A DNA stretch of 64,000 nt, from contig CAYNOS010000001.1 in NCBI GenBank assembly GCA_964398985.1, forward strand, positions 1 to 64,000, read 5' to 3'. A program made the translations under genes and the position numbers. The notes below the pieces were generated by a model. The model was given only the letters and a program-made list of their open reading frames with translations. It had not been told where the DNA came from and searched no databases. This DNA is from CAYMRL01 sp964398985. GTDB taxonomy: Bacteria > Deinococcota > Deinococci > Deinococcales > Trueperaceae. This document shows, piece after piece, positions 27,144 to 37,883 of this stretch (its first letter is position 1; each line of letters begins with the position of its first letter).

Positions 27144-28664
27144 TCAGCGGTCGAGCCAGGTCGTGCGAAACCCCAGGTAGCTGGTGTTCGGGAAGTGCTG
27201 GTAGCCCTCGACGTCGAGGCGGTTGGCGGAGTACTGCGCCGAGTGGAACAAGAAGACCTGCGGCGACAGCTCGAGGATCAGCTCCTGCGCCTCCAGGTAG
27301 ATCTGGCGCCGGACTTCGGGGTCGGGCTCGCGCCGCCCGGCCAGCAGCAGCTCGTCGACGCGCTCGTCGGCGAAGTTCATGTAGTTGCCGCCGCTCGTCG
27401 AGAAGAACGGCGTGTAGAGGAACGCGTCCGGATCGGTCTGACCCGAGGAGCCGCTGAGGGTCACGGTGAAGTCCTTGGCCAGCACCTTCGGCAGGAAGAT
27501 CGTCCAGTCTTCCATCACGATGTTGGCCGTGACGCCGATGGCTGCCAGGTTGGCCTGGATGACCTCGGCCGGGTCGCGCAGGAAGTCGTAGGTGCTGGTC
27601 ACGTAGAAGTCGAACGTGAAGCCGTCGGGGTAGCCGGCCTCGGCGAGCAGGGCGCGGGCCGCCTCAAGGTCCACCGTGTCGTAGGGCGTCGAAGGCACCG
27701 CGTAGTAGTTGCCACCAGGGATCGTGGTGCCGGTCGCCACCACCCCGCCGGTGCCGAACAGCGCCAGGTCCACGATCGCCTGCTTGTCGATGGCGTAGGC
27801 GAACGCGCGGCGCACGCGCGGGTCGTCGAAGGGCTCGACGCCGGCGTTGAACTGCAGGCTGCGGAAGTTCGCAGCCAGACCGCCGACGACCTCGACGTTG
27901 GCGTCGGCCTGCAGGATCGGGATGTCAGCCGCCGGCACGTACTCGATCCAGTCGACGTTGCCGGTCTGGATGGCAGTCGTGCGGGCCGTGGGATCCGGGT
28001 AGAAGGTGAAGGTGATCCCGTCCAGGTACGGCAGCTGGTTGCCGGCCTCGTCGACGCCCCAGTAGTCGTCGAAGCGCTCGAGGACGAGGCGGGTCTGCGG
28101 CAGGTACTCGACGAAGCGGAAGGGTCCGCTGCCAACCACCACGTTCTGCAGGTCGCCGTTGGCCTCGACCACGTGGCGCGGGACCACCACGTTGAGGCTC
28201 GCCGCCAGGAACGACAACAGCGGCGTGAAAGGCTCCGACAGGGTCATCACGACGGTGCGGTCATCGGTCGCTGCGATCGTCTGCACCACGGCGAAGTTCC
28301 CGGCACGCGGCGAGGCGGTAGCGGGGTCCTTGATGCGCTCGATCGAGAAGACCACGTCGTCGGCGGTCACCGGAGTGCCGTCGTGGAAGGTGGCCTCGCG
28401 CAGGTGGAAGGTCCACTGCAGCAGGTCCTCGGACGCCTCCCAACTCTCGGCGAGCCCGGGCACGATGGCCAGGCTGGAGTCGAACATCACCAGCGTGTCG
28501 TAGGTGTTCTCGAGCATGTTGCGGGTGGCGGTGGCGTTGGTGACGTGCGGGTCGAGGCCCACCGGGTCGGTCTGCATGCCAACCCTCAGAATGCCGCCGT
28601 GCTGGGGCTGGGCGAAGGCAACGCCCACCAGGACGGCGAGGACGATAAGACCGATGCGTCTCAT
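27144..28664 (-). CDS. ABC importer substrate-binding protein, family 5 (second system)
   Basis: Periplasmic peptide/nickel-type binding protein, 506 residues. Signal peptide 1-18 ends in AFA-Q, then GGILRVGMQTDPVGLDPH opens the mature protein as in DppA/OppA. ATG 28664 is chosen over an upstream ATG because GGAGGTGG lies just before it and the signal peptide follows. It is the last gene behind dppB- and dppC-like genes, separated from them by a hairpin and 128 bases, so it may also have its own promoter. Confidence 0.92.
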   Translation of the reverse strand: MRRIGLIVLAVLVGVAFAQPQHGGILRVGMQTDPVGLDPHVTNATATRNMLENTYDTLVMFDSSLAIVPGLAESWEASEDLLQWTFHLREATFHDGTPVTADDVVFSIERIKDPATASPRAGNFAVVQTIAATDDRTVVMTLSEPFTPLLSFLAASLNVVVPRHVVEANGDLQNVVVGSGPFRFVEYLPQTRLVLERFDDYWGVDEAGNQLPYLDGITFTFYPDPTARTTAIQTGNVDWIEYVPAADIPILQADANVEVVGGLAANFRSLQFNAGVEPFDDPRVRRAFAYAIDKQAIVDLALFGTGGVVATGTTIPGGNYYAVPSTPYDTVDLEAARALLAEAGYPDGFTFDFYVTSTYDFLRDPAEVIQANLAAIGVTANIVMEDWTIFLPKVLAKDFTVTLSGSSGQTDPDAFLYTPFFSTSGGNYMNFADERVDELLLAGRREPDPEVRRQIYLEAQELILELSPQVFLFHSAQYSANRLDVEGYQHFPNTSYLGFRTTWLDR

Positions 28665-28775
28665 ACCACCTCCACAGGTTGCCAACACAAGGCTTGGCCC
28701 GCCTCGGCGGGAATCCGGGAACCGATGCTGGCTGGACGAGCATGTTACGACGCGGACGCCCGCAGAGTTGGCAAC

Positions 28776-28792
28776 GGGCGCCGGCGGCGCCC
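28776..28792 (-). terminator. Hairpin directly after the DppC-type gene
   Basis: GGGCGCC and GGCGCCC form a 7-bp stem with a three-base loop, starting at the base after the permease stop codon. It could reduce read-through into the binding-protein gene; TAACAT on the minus strand near 28742-28747 might restart transcription (weak). Confidence 0.45.
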
Positions 28793-29674
28793 TCAGCGGC
28801 GGTTCTTGAGCCGCGGATCGAGAGCGTCCCTGAGGCCGTCACCGAGCAGGTTGAAGCCCAGCACCACGACCATGATCGCGAGGCCGGGCGCCACCGTGGA
28901 CCACGGAGCCAGAGACAGGAAACGGCGGCTGTCCGCCACCATCAGGCCCCAGCTGGGCGTCGGCGGCTGGGTGCCGAGGCCGAGGAACGACAGGGAGGCC
29001 TCGGCGAGGATCGCGTAGGCGAGTCGCAGTGTCACCTCGACGATCAGCGGCGCCGCCGCGCTCGGCAGCACGGTCAACAGCACGACGCGCCAGTCGCGGC
29101 TACCAAGCGCGAGCGAAGCCTCGACGAACAACTCCTCGCGCACCATCATCACGGCAGCCCGCGCCACTCTGGCGAACGGTCCTACGTAGACGATGCCGAT
29201 GGCCAACACCAGGTTGGTGAAGCCGCCGCCGAGGAACGCGATCAGGGCGATGGCGAGCAGGACCGCCGGGAACGACAGCAACACGTCGCTGACCCGCATG
29301 ATCAGCATGTCGAGCCAGCCGCGGCGGTAGCCCGCCAGCACTCCCAGGATGCCGCCCACCACCAACGCGAACGCCACCGAGGCGCCGGCAACGGCCAGCG
29401 ACGAGCGGCCACCGTAGAGGATGCGCGTCAGCGTGTCGCGCCCGTACTGGTCGGTGCCGAGCAGGTGCGAGGCGCTGGGTCCTTGCAGCCGGTCGGCGGG
29501 GTTGAGGGTGACGGCGTCGAAAGGAGTCAGGTAGGGCGCGAACACCGCACCGACGATGCAGGCCAGCACCAACAGCGCTCCGAAGCCCCCGGCGCTCCCG
29601 AACAGGAACAGCCGCAGGCTCTTGCGGGTGCGGCCCTCGCGGCCCGCCTTGCCACTGGCGAGAGCCTCAGCCAT
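28793..29674 (-). CDS. ABC importer permease, DppC type (second system)
   Basis: Permease of 293 residues with a basic N-tail, six membrane segments, the HLLGTDQYGRDTLTRI motif and the C-terminal SFLGLGTQPPTPSWG motif characteristic of DppC/OppC. It overlaps the DppB-type gene by eight bases. No ATPase gene belongs to the operon. Confidence 0.93.
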   Translation of the reverse strand: MAEALASGKAGREGRTRKSLRLFLFGSAGGFGALLVLACIVGAVFAPYLTPFDAVTLNPADRLQGPSASHLLGTDQYGRDTLTRILYGGRSSLAVAGASVAFALVVGGILGVLAGYRRGWLDMLIMRVSDVLLSFPAVLLAIALIAFLGGGFTNLVLAIGIVYVGPFARVARAAVMMVREELFVEASLALGSRDWRVVLLTVLPSAAAPLIVEVTLRLAYAILAEASLSFLGLGTQPPTPSWGLMVADSRRFLSLAPWSTVAPGLAIMVVVLGFNLLGDGLRDALDPRLKNRR

Positions 29675-30617
29675 AGCGCACCCGCGGGTCGATGAACGCG
29701 TAGACGATGTCGACGAGCAGGTTGACGAGCACGAACGCCGCCGCGATGAACAGCACGGCGCCCTGGACCACCGGGTAGTCCCTGAGGTTGATGCCCTCGA
29801 GCGCGAAGCGTCCGATGCCAGGGAGACTGAAGATCTGCTCGACGATGACCGAGCCGCCCAGCAGCGAGCCGAACTGCAGCCCGACGACCGTGACGACAGG
29901 GATCAGCGCGTTGCGCAGCGCGTGCCTCAAGGTGACGGCCGACTCCGGCAGTCCCTTGGCGCGCGCCGTGCGCACGTAATCGAGGCCCAGCACCTCGAGC
30001 ATCGTCGAGCGCACGATGCGCGTGGTGGCGGCGGCCAGGATCAGGCCCAGCGACAGAGCCGGCAGGATCATGTGCTTGAGGTTCTGCAACGGCGCCTCGC
30101 CGAACGGGACGTAGCCTGCCGGCGGCAGCCACCCCAAGCGCAGCGAGAACAGCAGGATCAGCAGCACGCCGAGGAAGAAGCTGGGTATCGAGAGGCCCAG
30201 CAGCACGAACGCCGAGCCCAGGTAGTCAGGGAGCCGTCCCCGCCAGAGCGCCGCCGCGATGCCGAGCGGCAACGCCAGGAACAGAGCGATGATCAGGCTG
30301 AGCACCGAGAGCTCGAGCGTCACCGGCAACCTCAGTGCCAGGTCGACCCCGACCGGCCGGCCGGTGCGCAGCGAGCTGCCGAGGTCGCCCCTGAGGGCCG
30401 CGCCCAACCACTCGACGAACTGCAGGTGGATGGGCACGTCGAGACCGAACATGCGCCTGAGCTCCGCCAGCCTCTCCTCGGAGATGTCCTCGCCGAGGCC
30501 GATGAGCCCGGTGACGACGTCGCCGGGCACCGCGCGCATCAGCACGAACACGATGACCGCGATGCCCAGGAGGCTAGGTACGGCCAGCAGACAGCGCCTG
30601 CCGATATATGTGAGCAC
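29667..30617 (-). CDS. ABC importer permease, DppB type (second system)
   Basis: Permease of 316 residues with the N-terminal RRCLLAVPSLLGIAV helix, RAVPGDVV motif and docking loop LDYVRTARAKGLPESAV followed by RNALIPVVT. The GTG start lies three bases after the guanine deaminase stop codon with no ribosome-binding site of its own, which suggests translational coupling to guaD. Confidence 0.92.
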   Translation of the reverse strand: MLTYIGRRCLLAVPSLLGIAVIVFVLMRAVPGDVVTGLIGLGEDISEERLAELRRMFGLDVPIHLQFVEWLGAALRGDLGSSLRTGRPVGVDLALRLPVTLELSVLSLIIALFLALPLGIAAALWRGRLPDYLGSAFVLLGLSIPSFFLGVLLILLFSLRLGWLPPAGYVPFGEAPLQNLKHMILPALSLGLILAAATTRIVRSTMLEVLGLDYVRTARAKGLPESAVTLRHALRNALIPVVTVVGLQFGSLLGGSVIVEQIFSLPGIGRFALEGINLRDYPVVQGAVLFIAAAFVLVNLLVDIVYAFIDPRVRYG

Positions 30618-30620
30618 TCG

Positions 30621-31091
30621 CTAGTACTCGACGCGTTCCGCGTACGCAGCCCAAGCGTCGAAGGGCTCCAGTGCCTCGGGGACGGCCAGCTGCGAGACGC
30701 TCAGCGCCGCTCCCCCGCCCGCTGCGAAGTGCTCGTAGAAGGCGGCGTCGTCGAAGCCCGCCGCGGCGGCGGCGTGCCGGTCGGCGGCGAAGTAGACCGC
30801 GCCGATCCTGGCCCACAGCGCGCTGGCGAGGCACATCGGGCACGGCTCACAGCTCGCGTAGAGCGTGGCGCCCGCCAGAACGTGGGTGCCGAGCGCTCGG
30901 CACGCGGTGCGGATGGCTGCGACCTCAGCGTGGGCCGTCGGGTCGCACTCCTGCGTGACCCGGTTGACGCCCTCGAAGCGCCTGCCGTCGGCCGTGACCA
31001 GCACGGCGCCGAAAGGCCCTCCGCCGGCCGCGACGTTGCTCGTGGCCAGCGCCACCGCCCTCATGAGGTTGCCAGTCAATGCGTCTCTCAC
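30621..31091 (-). CDS. guaD: Guanine deaminase, GuaD type
   Basis: Converts guanine to xanthine plus ammonia in purine breakdown. It is a 156-residue member of the zinc-dependent cytidine deaminase fold. H54 and E56 in TAHAEV and C84/C87 in CEPCPMC bind zinc and activate water. The match to the Bacillus GuaD type goes beyond these motifs: GGPFGAV, AGFDDAAFYEHF, and the ending PFDAWAAYAERVEY, whose last two residues enter the active site. It is the first gene of a run with two permeases and a binding protein, so the importer may carry purines or nucleosides (inference). Confidence 0.85.
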   Translation of the reverse strand: MRDALTGNLMRAVALATSNVAAGGGPFGAVLVTADGRRFEGVNRVTQECDPTAHAEVAAIRTACRALGTHVLAGATLYASCEPCPMCLASALWARIGAVYFAADRHAAAAAGFDDAAFYEHFAAGGGAALSVSQLAVPEALEPFDAWAAYAERVEY

Positions 31092-31194
31092 GCTCGCCCT
31101 CAGGCCTCCCGGTGCGATCTCAGCAGTGCTCGCTTAGTCAGCCAGGATAACCGAGGCGAGCCGCCTGCGCACTGCCCGAGCGGGCTTGCGTCCC

Positions 31195-33510
<2,316 letters not shown>

Positions 33511-33572
33511 CGCTGCTCCTAGAGGCAGGCGCCGCCTACTGCTCGTCGCAGGTGCTTCTGCGGGCCTATCTT

Positions 33573-33591
33573 ACCCCACCCAGGGTGGGGT
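33573..33591. promoter_or_regulatory. Palindromic CsoR-type operator between copA and copZ
   Basis: ACCCCACCC-A-GGGTGGGGT is a perfect 9-bp inverted repeat with a one-base centre. G/C tracts with short A/T ends are the form of known CsoR operators. It lies midway between the divergent starts, next to minus-strand TAAGAT (33568-33573) and plus-strand TATGCT (33597-33602), so one repressor dimer pair could control both genes. Confidence 0.8.
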
Positions 33592-33633
33592 GGGTGTATG
33601 CTAGGCGCAGCTATGCTTGACCGAGGAGGAACC

Positions 33634-33840
33634 ATGCAGCAGAGACTGATCATCAAGGGCATGTCGTGCAACCACTGCCGCGCAGCGGTGAAGAGCGCTC
33701 TCGAGCGCGTGCCCGGCACCGAGAGCGTCGAGGTCGACCTCGCCACCGGCAGCGCGCGGGTCGAGGGCAGCGCCAGCCTGGCAGCGCTGACGGCGGCCGT
33801 GAAGGCGGAGGGCTACGAAGCCTCCCCAGCCGCCGCCTGA
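33634..33840 (+). CDS. copZ: Copper chaperone CopZ
   Basis: A 68-residue heavy-metal-associated domain protein that binds Cu(I) through the two Cys of GMSCNHC and passes it to CopA. The fold fits the beta-alpha-beta HMA pattern with the C-terminal EGYEASP. ATG 33634 is chosen because GAGGAGGA lies four bases before it; an in-frame ATG at 33598 overlaps the promoter. The csoR start codon overlaps its stop by one base. Confidence 0.93.
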   Translation: MQQRLIIKGMSCNHCRAAVKSALERVPGTESVEVDLATGSARVEGSASLAALTAAVKAEGYEASPAAA

Positions 33841-34160
33841 TGGACCGGGCAGTCGCGTCGGTCGGCGCCATCAGCCATGCCGACTGCCTCCACCTCGACC
33901 CCGAGACGCGTGAGGATTCGATCAGGCGCCTGAAGAGCGCGAGGGGCCATCTCGAAGGCGTGTTGCGCATGCTCGAAGACCCTGGCGTCTACTGCGTCGA
34001 CGTGCTCAAGCAGATCAGCGCCGTGCAGGGCGCGCTGAGCAAGGTCGGAGAAGGGGTGCTGCGCTCGCACATCCGCGATCACGTCACGACCGCCGCTCAC
34101 CGCGGCGACTCCGAACAGATCGTCTCGGAGCTGATGGAAGCGCTCAAGTACCGAACCTGA
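33840..34160 (+). CDS. csoR: Copper-sensing repressor CsoR
   Basis: All-helical DNA-binding repressor of the CsoR/RcnR family, 106 residues, which leaves its operator when it binds Cu(I). The metal site is C52, H77 and H81: the Cys-x24-His-x3-His spacing of the Thermus protein, whereas most CsoR proteins have Cys-His-Cys. The N-terminal RRLKSARGHLEGVLRMLE helix is the family signature. It is in an operon with copZ and probably controls copA, copZ and itself through the palindrome at 33573-33591. Confidence 0.93.
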   Translation: MDRAVASVGAISHADCLHLDPETREDSIRRLKSARGHLEGVLRMLEDPGVYCVDVLKQISAVQGALSKVGEGVLRSHIRDHVTTAAHRGDSEQIVSELMEALKYRT

Positions 34161-34179
34161 CGGGCGCCCTGGAAGCAAC

Positions 34180-34866
34180 TCACGTCGCCGACGGCAGGCA
34201 GTCGCCCAGACGCCGCAGTTGACGGCCGGCGGCGTCGAAGTTGTCGTCCACCAGCCACTCTCGGTAGCCCGCTCGCAGCCGCGGCCAAGCGCCGTCCAAG
34301 ATGGCGAACCAAGCGGTGTCGCGGTTCAGCCCCTTGACGACCATGTGCTGCCGGAAGACGCCTTCGAACGCGAAACCGAAGCGAGCGGCGGCGCGGCGGC
34401 TGTGGACGTTCAAGGCGTCGCACTTCCATTCGAGCCGGCGGTATCCGAGGGCGTCGAACACGTAATCCGCCATCAGGAACAGGGCCTCCGTCGCCGCTCG
34501 CGAGCCAGCCAGCGGCGGGTTCCACAAGATGCTCCCAATCTCGATCACCCCGTGCTCCGGAGCCATGCGCATGAGCGCCTGGCGGCCCTCGCAGCGGCCG
34601 GTGGCCGCGTCTATCACGGCAAAGTAGAGGGGGTCGCTGGAGGACTCCGCCCTCGCCAGCCACTGCGGGAAGTCGCCCGGCGTGGGCGGCGCCTCGGCCA
34701 GGAAGCGAAAGCGCTCGGCCGGCGCGGTTCCCGGCTCGCTGCCAGGCCGGGTGCAGGCAGCGAACAGCTCCGCGCCGTGGCGCTCGGCGGCGAGGGCCTC
34801 GAGCCGCACGAAGCGCCCGCTGAGAGTCACCCGCTCAGGAAGCGGGCGCGGCAGGCTAGGAAGCAT
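34180..34866 (-). CDS. GNAT acetyltransferase, RimJ/RimL type
   Basis: Acetyl-CoA-dependent N-acyltransferase, 228 residues, of the RimJ/RimL group that modifies protein N-termini or small amines. Visible are the N-terminal SGRFVRLEALAAERHGAEL, the central IEIGSILWNPPLAGSRAATEAL and the acetyl-CoA-binding region with NVHSRRAAARFGFAFEGVFR. The start is ATG 34866; CACAAT five bases upstream is a weak leaderless -10 box. It diverges from coaW. Confidence 0.88.
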   Translation of the reverse strand: MLPSLPRPLPERVTLSGRFVRLEALAAERHGAELFAACTRPGSEPGTAPAERFRFLAEAPPTPGDFPQWLARAESSSDPLYFAVIDAATGRCEGRQALMRMAPEHGVIEIGSILWNPPLAGSRAATEALFLMADYVFDALGYRRLEWKCDALNVHSRRAAARFGFAFEGVFRQHMVVKGLNRDTAWFAILDGAWPRLRAGYREWLVDDNFDAAGRQLRRLGDCLPSAT

Positions 34867-34878
34867 GCCTCATTGTGC

Positions 34879-34884
34879 TACGTT
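34879..34884 (+). promoter_or_regulatory. -10 box (TACGTT) of coaW
   Basis: TACGTT ends eight bases before ATG 34893; no ribosome-binding site is seen. Confidence 0.4.
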
Positions 34885-34892
34885 GCCGCTCG

Positions 34893-35720
34893 ATGTACGC
34901 CGGCATCGACTTCGGGTTGAGCGTCACCGACGCCGTTCTCTTGGACGGCGCCAGGCCCGCGCGGCACGCGAGCCGGTTCCGGCCAGGCCCGGCCAGCGAG
35001 GCCTTGCTCGCCGCGTTGCTCGGCGAGCTGGGTGCCGGCGAACTCCTGCAGGGCATCGGCGTCACCGGTGGCCGCGCTCGCGAGCTGCCGGCGACACACC
35101 AGGGCGTGCCGGTGCGCCAGATCGACGAGCCCGCCGCTCTGGGTCGTGGCGGTCTGGCGCTCGCCGGCTGCGAAAGGGCTCTGGTGGTGTCTTGCGGCAC
35201 CGGCACCGCGATGGTGCTCGCCGACGCCGTCTCCGGCAGCTACCACCACGTCGCAGGCACCCCGGTGGGTGGGGGCACCCTGTCGGGCCTCGGTTCGCTA
35301 CTGCTCGGCACTTCCGACGCCTTCGAGATCACCGACCTTGCCTTGACCGGCGACGCCTCCGCCGTCGACACCACGCTCGGCGACGTTCTGGGCGGCAGCC
35401 TCGGTCACCTGCCCGCGAGCGCAACGGCCGTCAGCTTCGGCCGCCTGGCGACAGGGAACGGCGAACCCACCCGCGCGGACCTGGCGGCCAGCCTCACGAC
35501 GATGGTGGCGCAGACGATCGGTTTCATCGCGCTCGGCGCCGCCCGCGCCCACGGCGTCGACCGTGTCGTCCTCGTGGGACGCCTGGCCGAGCGGCCCGCC
35601 ATCGGCAACATGATCGCGGCGGTGCTGCGGGTGTTCCAGTTCCCTACCGCGCCGACGACGCCGGCCGGTGCCGGCCATGCCACCGCTTTGGGTGCAGCCC
35701 TCCTCGCCTCCGAAGCCTGA
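34893..35720 (+). CDS. coaW: Type II pantothenate kinase
   Basis: Phosphorylates pantothenate, the first step of coenzyme A synthesis. It is a 275-residue ASKHA-fold protein resembling the Staphylococcus CoaW/eukaryotic PanK type: GIDFGLSVTDAVL phosphate loop, GVTGGRAREL, an acidic QIDEPAALGRG segment with the likely catalytic Glu, VSCGTGTAMV, VGGGTLSGLGSLLLG, and the C-terminal GHATALGAALL. ATG 34893 is chosen because GIDFG should be within the first few residues. Type II enzymes resist feedback by CoA (family knowledge). Confidence 0.85.
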   Translation: MYAGIDFGLSVTDAVLLDGARPARHASRFRPGPASEALLAALLGELGAGELLQGIGVTGGRARELPATHQGVPVRQIDEPAALGRGGLALAGCERALVVSCGTGTAMVLADAVSGSYHHVAGTPVGGGTLSGLGSLLLGTSDAFEITDLALTGDASAVDTTLGDVLGGSLGHLPASATAVSFGRLATGNGEPTRADLAASLTTMVAQTIGFIALGAARAHGVDRVVLVGRLAERPAIGNMIAAVLRVFQFPTAPTTPAGAGHATALGAALLASEA

Positions 35721-35723
35721 AAG

Positions 35724-35743
35724 CGGCGGGCGCGCTCCCGCCG
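35724..35743 (+). terminator. Hairpin terminator after coaW
   Basis: CGGCGGG and CCCGCCG form a 7-bp stem with a six-base loop, three bases after the coaW stop. TAAGAA at 35752-35757 just beyond could be the -10 box of the following operon. Confidence 0.45.
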
Positions 35744-35806
35744 TGACGCGGTAAGAATGTGGCACGCAGGGGGCGCGACGACGCGCCGCGCCAACCAGGA
35801 GGAGCC

Positions 35807-36994
35807 ATGCCCACCGACCTCACGCAGCGCATCGACAGCCAACTGGAGAGCGAGCGCGACGCCCTCATCGACCTCAGCCACCGCATTCACGCCAACCCGG
35901 AGATACGCTTCGAGGAGTTCCAGGCCTCGGCCTGGCTGACGCAGGAGCTGGAACGACGCGGCTTCAGCGTTCAGCGCGGAGTCGCTGGCTTGGACACCGC
36001 CTTCCGCGCCGAGCTGGCTGGCGCCGGCCCCGGGCCGACCGTCGCGATCCTGTGCGAGTACGACGCCTTGCCGGGGATCGGGCATGCCTGCGGGCACAAC
36101 GTCATCGCGACGATGGGCGCAGGAGCGGCCTTCGCCCTGGCTCCTCTGATGCGCGAGCTTCCCGGCCGCCTGGTCGTGCTCGGCACCCCGGCCGAGGAGG
36201 GCGGCGGCGGCAAGGTGATCATGCTCGAAGGCGGCGCGTTCGAGGGCATCGACGCTGCGATGATGATCCACCCGCTGCACCTGAACCAGTCGAACATGCC
36301 GACGCTGGCGAGCTGCAAGTGGGAGGTGACCTACCGCGGCCGCCCCGCTCACGCCGCGTTGGCGCCGCACCTGGGCGTCAACGCGCTCGACGCCGTGCGG
36401 CTCGCGATGGCCGGCATCGACGCTCTGCGCCAGCAGGTCCGCCAGGACGTCAGGCTTCACTCGATCATCACGCACGGCGGCGATGCGCCCAACATCATCC
36501 CCGAGACCGCCGCGATGCTGGCCGTGGCGCGCGCCGCCGACTCTCGCTACCTGTTCGAGGACCTGGTGCCGCGCCTGCGCAACGTCTTCGAAGGCGCTGC
36601 CCTGATGACCGGAGCGCGGCTCGAGCTGGGCGACGCGTCTCGGCCCTACCTCGAGATGGCGGTCAACCGGCCGCTCGAGGAGGCATACGAGCGCCACGTC
36701 AGGCGACGCGGCCGCGAGGTGACGCCCTACTCCCTCGACGAGCCGGGAGGTTCGACCGACATGGGCAACGTCTCGCAGGCGCTGCCGGGTCTCCACGGCA
36801 CGCTCGCCATCGACGACGTCGCCCTGCCGCACACCGAGCCGTTCCGGGAAGCGGCGCGCTCGCCGCGCGGGGACGAGACCGTCATCGACGGCGCCAGCAT
36901 CATGGCGGCTCTGAGCGCCGAGCTCCTGACGGACCCCGAACTGCTGGCGGCGGCACGGCGGGCGTTCCAGGCGTACCAGGATGGAACGGCGTGA
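35807..36994 (+). CDS. M20D amidohydrolase (AbgB/PM20D2-like)
   Basis: Metal-dependent amide hydrolase, 395 residues. It matches the AbgB/PM20D2 group with CEYDALPGIGHACGHN (Cys and His ligands), TPAEEGGGGK (general base Glu) and MIHPLH. That group cleaves p-aminobenzoyl-glutamate or unusual dipeptides. AGGAGG at 35797-35802 sets the start; the longer frame upstream is not supported. It is the first gene of the hydroxyproline operon and overlaps the next gene by four bases. It could release hydroxyproline from dipeptides or conjugates (inference). Confidence 0.88.
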   Translation: MPTDLTQRIDSQLESERDALIDLSHRIHANPEIRFEEFQASAWLTQELERRGFSVQRGVAGLDTAFRAELAGAGPGPTVAILCEYDALPGIGHACGHNVIATMGAGAAFALAPLMRELPGRLVVLGTPAEEGGGGKVIMLEGGAFEGIDAAMMIHPLHLNQSNMPTLASCKWEVTYRGRPAHAALAPHLGVNALDAVRLAMAGIDALRQQVRQDVRLHSIITHGGDAPNIIPETAAMLAVARAADSRYLFEDLVPRLRNVFEGAALMTGARLELGDASRPYLEMAVNRPLEEAYERHVRRRGREVTPYSLDEPGGSTDMGNVSQALPGLHGTLAIDDVALPHTEPFREAARSPRGDETVIDGASIMAALSAELLTDPELLAAARRAFQAYQDGTA

Positions 36995-37866
36995 GCGACG
37001 CGCCCTCGGCCGCCAAGAGCGGCACCTTCGACCTCGGCGACTCGCTGAGCGTCAACCGGCTCGGATTCGGCGCCATGCGCATCGTCGGCCCCGGCGTCTG
37101 GGGGGAGCCCGAGGACCGCGACGAGGCGCTCAGGGTGCTGCGTCGACTCCCTGAGCTCGACGTGAACTTCATCGACACCGCCGACTCCTACGGACCCTTC
37201 ATCAGCGAGGACCTCATCCGCGAGGCCCTCCACCCCTATGGCGGCATCAAGATCGCGACCAAGGGAGGCTTCACGCGCCACGGCCCCAACTTGTGGGAAG
37301 AGGTCGGGCGGCCCGAATACCTGAGGCAGTGCGTGCTGATGAGCCTGAGGCGGCTCGGCGTCGACCGCCTGGACCTGTGGCAACTGCACCGCGTCGACCC
37401 GAAGGTCCCGGCCGGCGAGCAGTTCGGCGTCATGCGCGAGATGCAGGATGAAGGCCTCATCGAGCATCTCGGGTTGTCGCAGGTGACGGTCGAGCAGATC
37501 GCAGAGGCGTCGCGCTACTTCCGCGTGGCCACCGTTCAGAACCTCTACAACCTGGCTCGCCGTGACAGCGCCGACGTCCTCGCGTACTGCGAGCAGCATG
37601 GGATCGGCTTCATACCTTGGTACCCGCTGGTCGCCGGGCGCCTCGCGACGCCGGGCAAGGTCCTGGCCGAGGTCGCCGAACGGCTGGGCGCCACCAGGGC
37701 GCAGGTCGCGCTCGCCTGGCTGCTCCAGAAGAGCCCGGTGATGCTGCCGATCCCTGGCACCAGCCGCGTCAAGCACCTGCTCGAGAACGTGGCCGCAGCG
37801 GGCCTGGAGCTGGACGAAGCCAGCTTCGACGCCCTCGAGCACGCGTCCGAAGCCACGGGGAACTGA
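36991..37866 (+). CDS. Aldo/keto reductase (first of two)
   Basis: NADPH-dependent oxidoreductase with the AKR TIM barrel, 291 residues. The catalytic tetrad is D62, Y67, K91 and H133, in the segments IDTADSYG, ATKGG and QLHRVD. The C-terminal PIPGTSRVKHLLEN binds the cofactor phosphate. GTG 36991 overlaps the upstream stop codon. The substrate is unknown; in this operon it might reduce an aldehyde or keto product of hydroxyproline breakdown. Confidence 0.9.
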   Translation: MSDAPSAAKSGTFDLGDSLSVNRLGFGAMRIVGPGVWGEPEDRDEALRVLRRLPELDVNFIDTADSYGPFISEDLIREALHPYGGIKIATKGGFTRHGPNLWEEVGRPEYLRQCVLMSLRRLGVDRLDLWQLHRVDPKVPAGEQFGVMREMQDEGLIEHLGLSQVTVEQIAEASRYFRVATVQNLYNLARRDSADVLAYCEQHGIGFIPWYPLVAGRLATPGKVLAEVAERLGATRAQVALAWLLQKSPVMLPIPGTSRVKHLLENVAAAGLELDEASFDALEHASEATGN

Positions 37867-37883
37867 AGGGAGCACGGCTCGAC

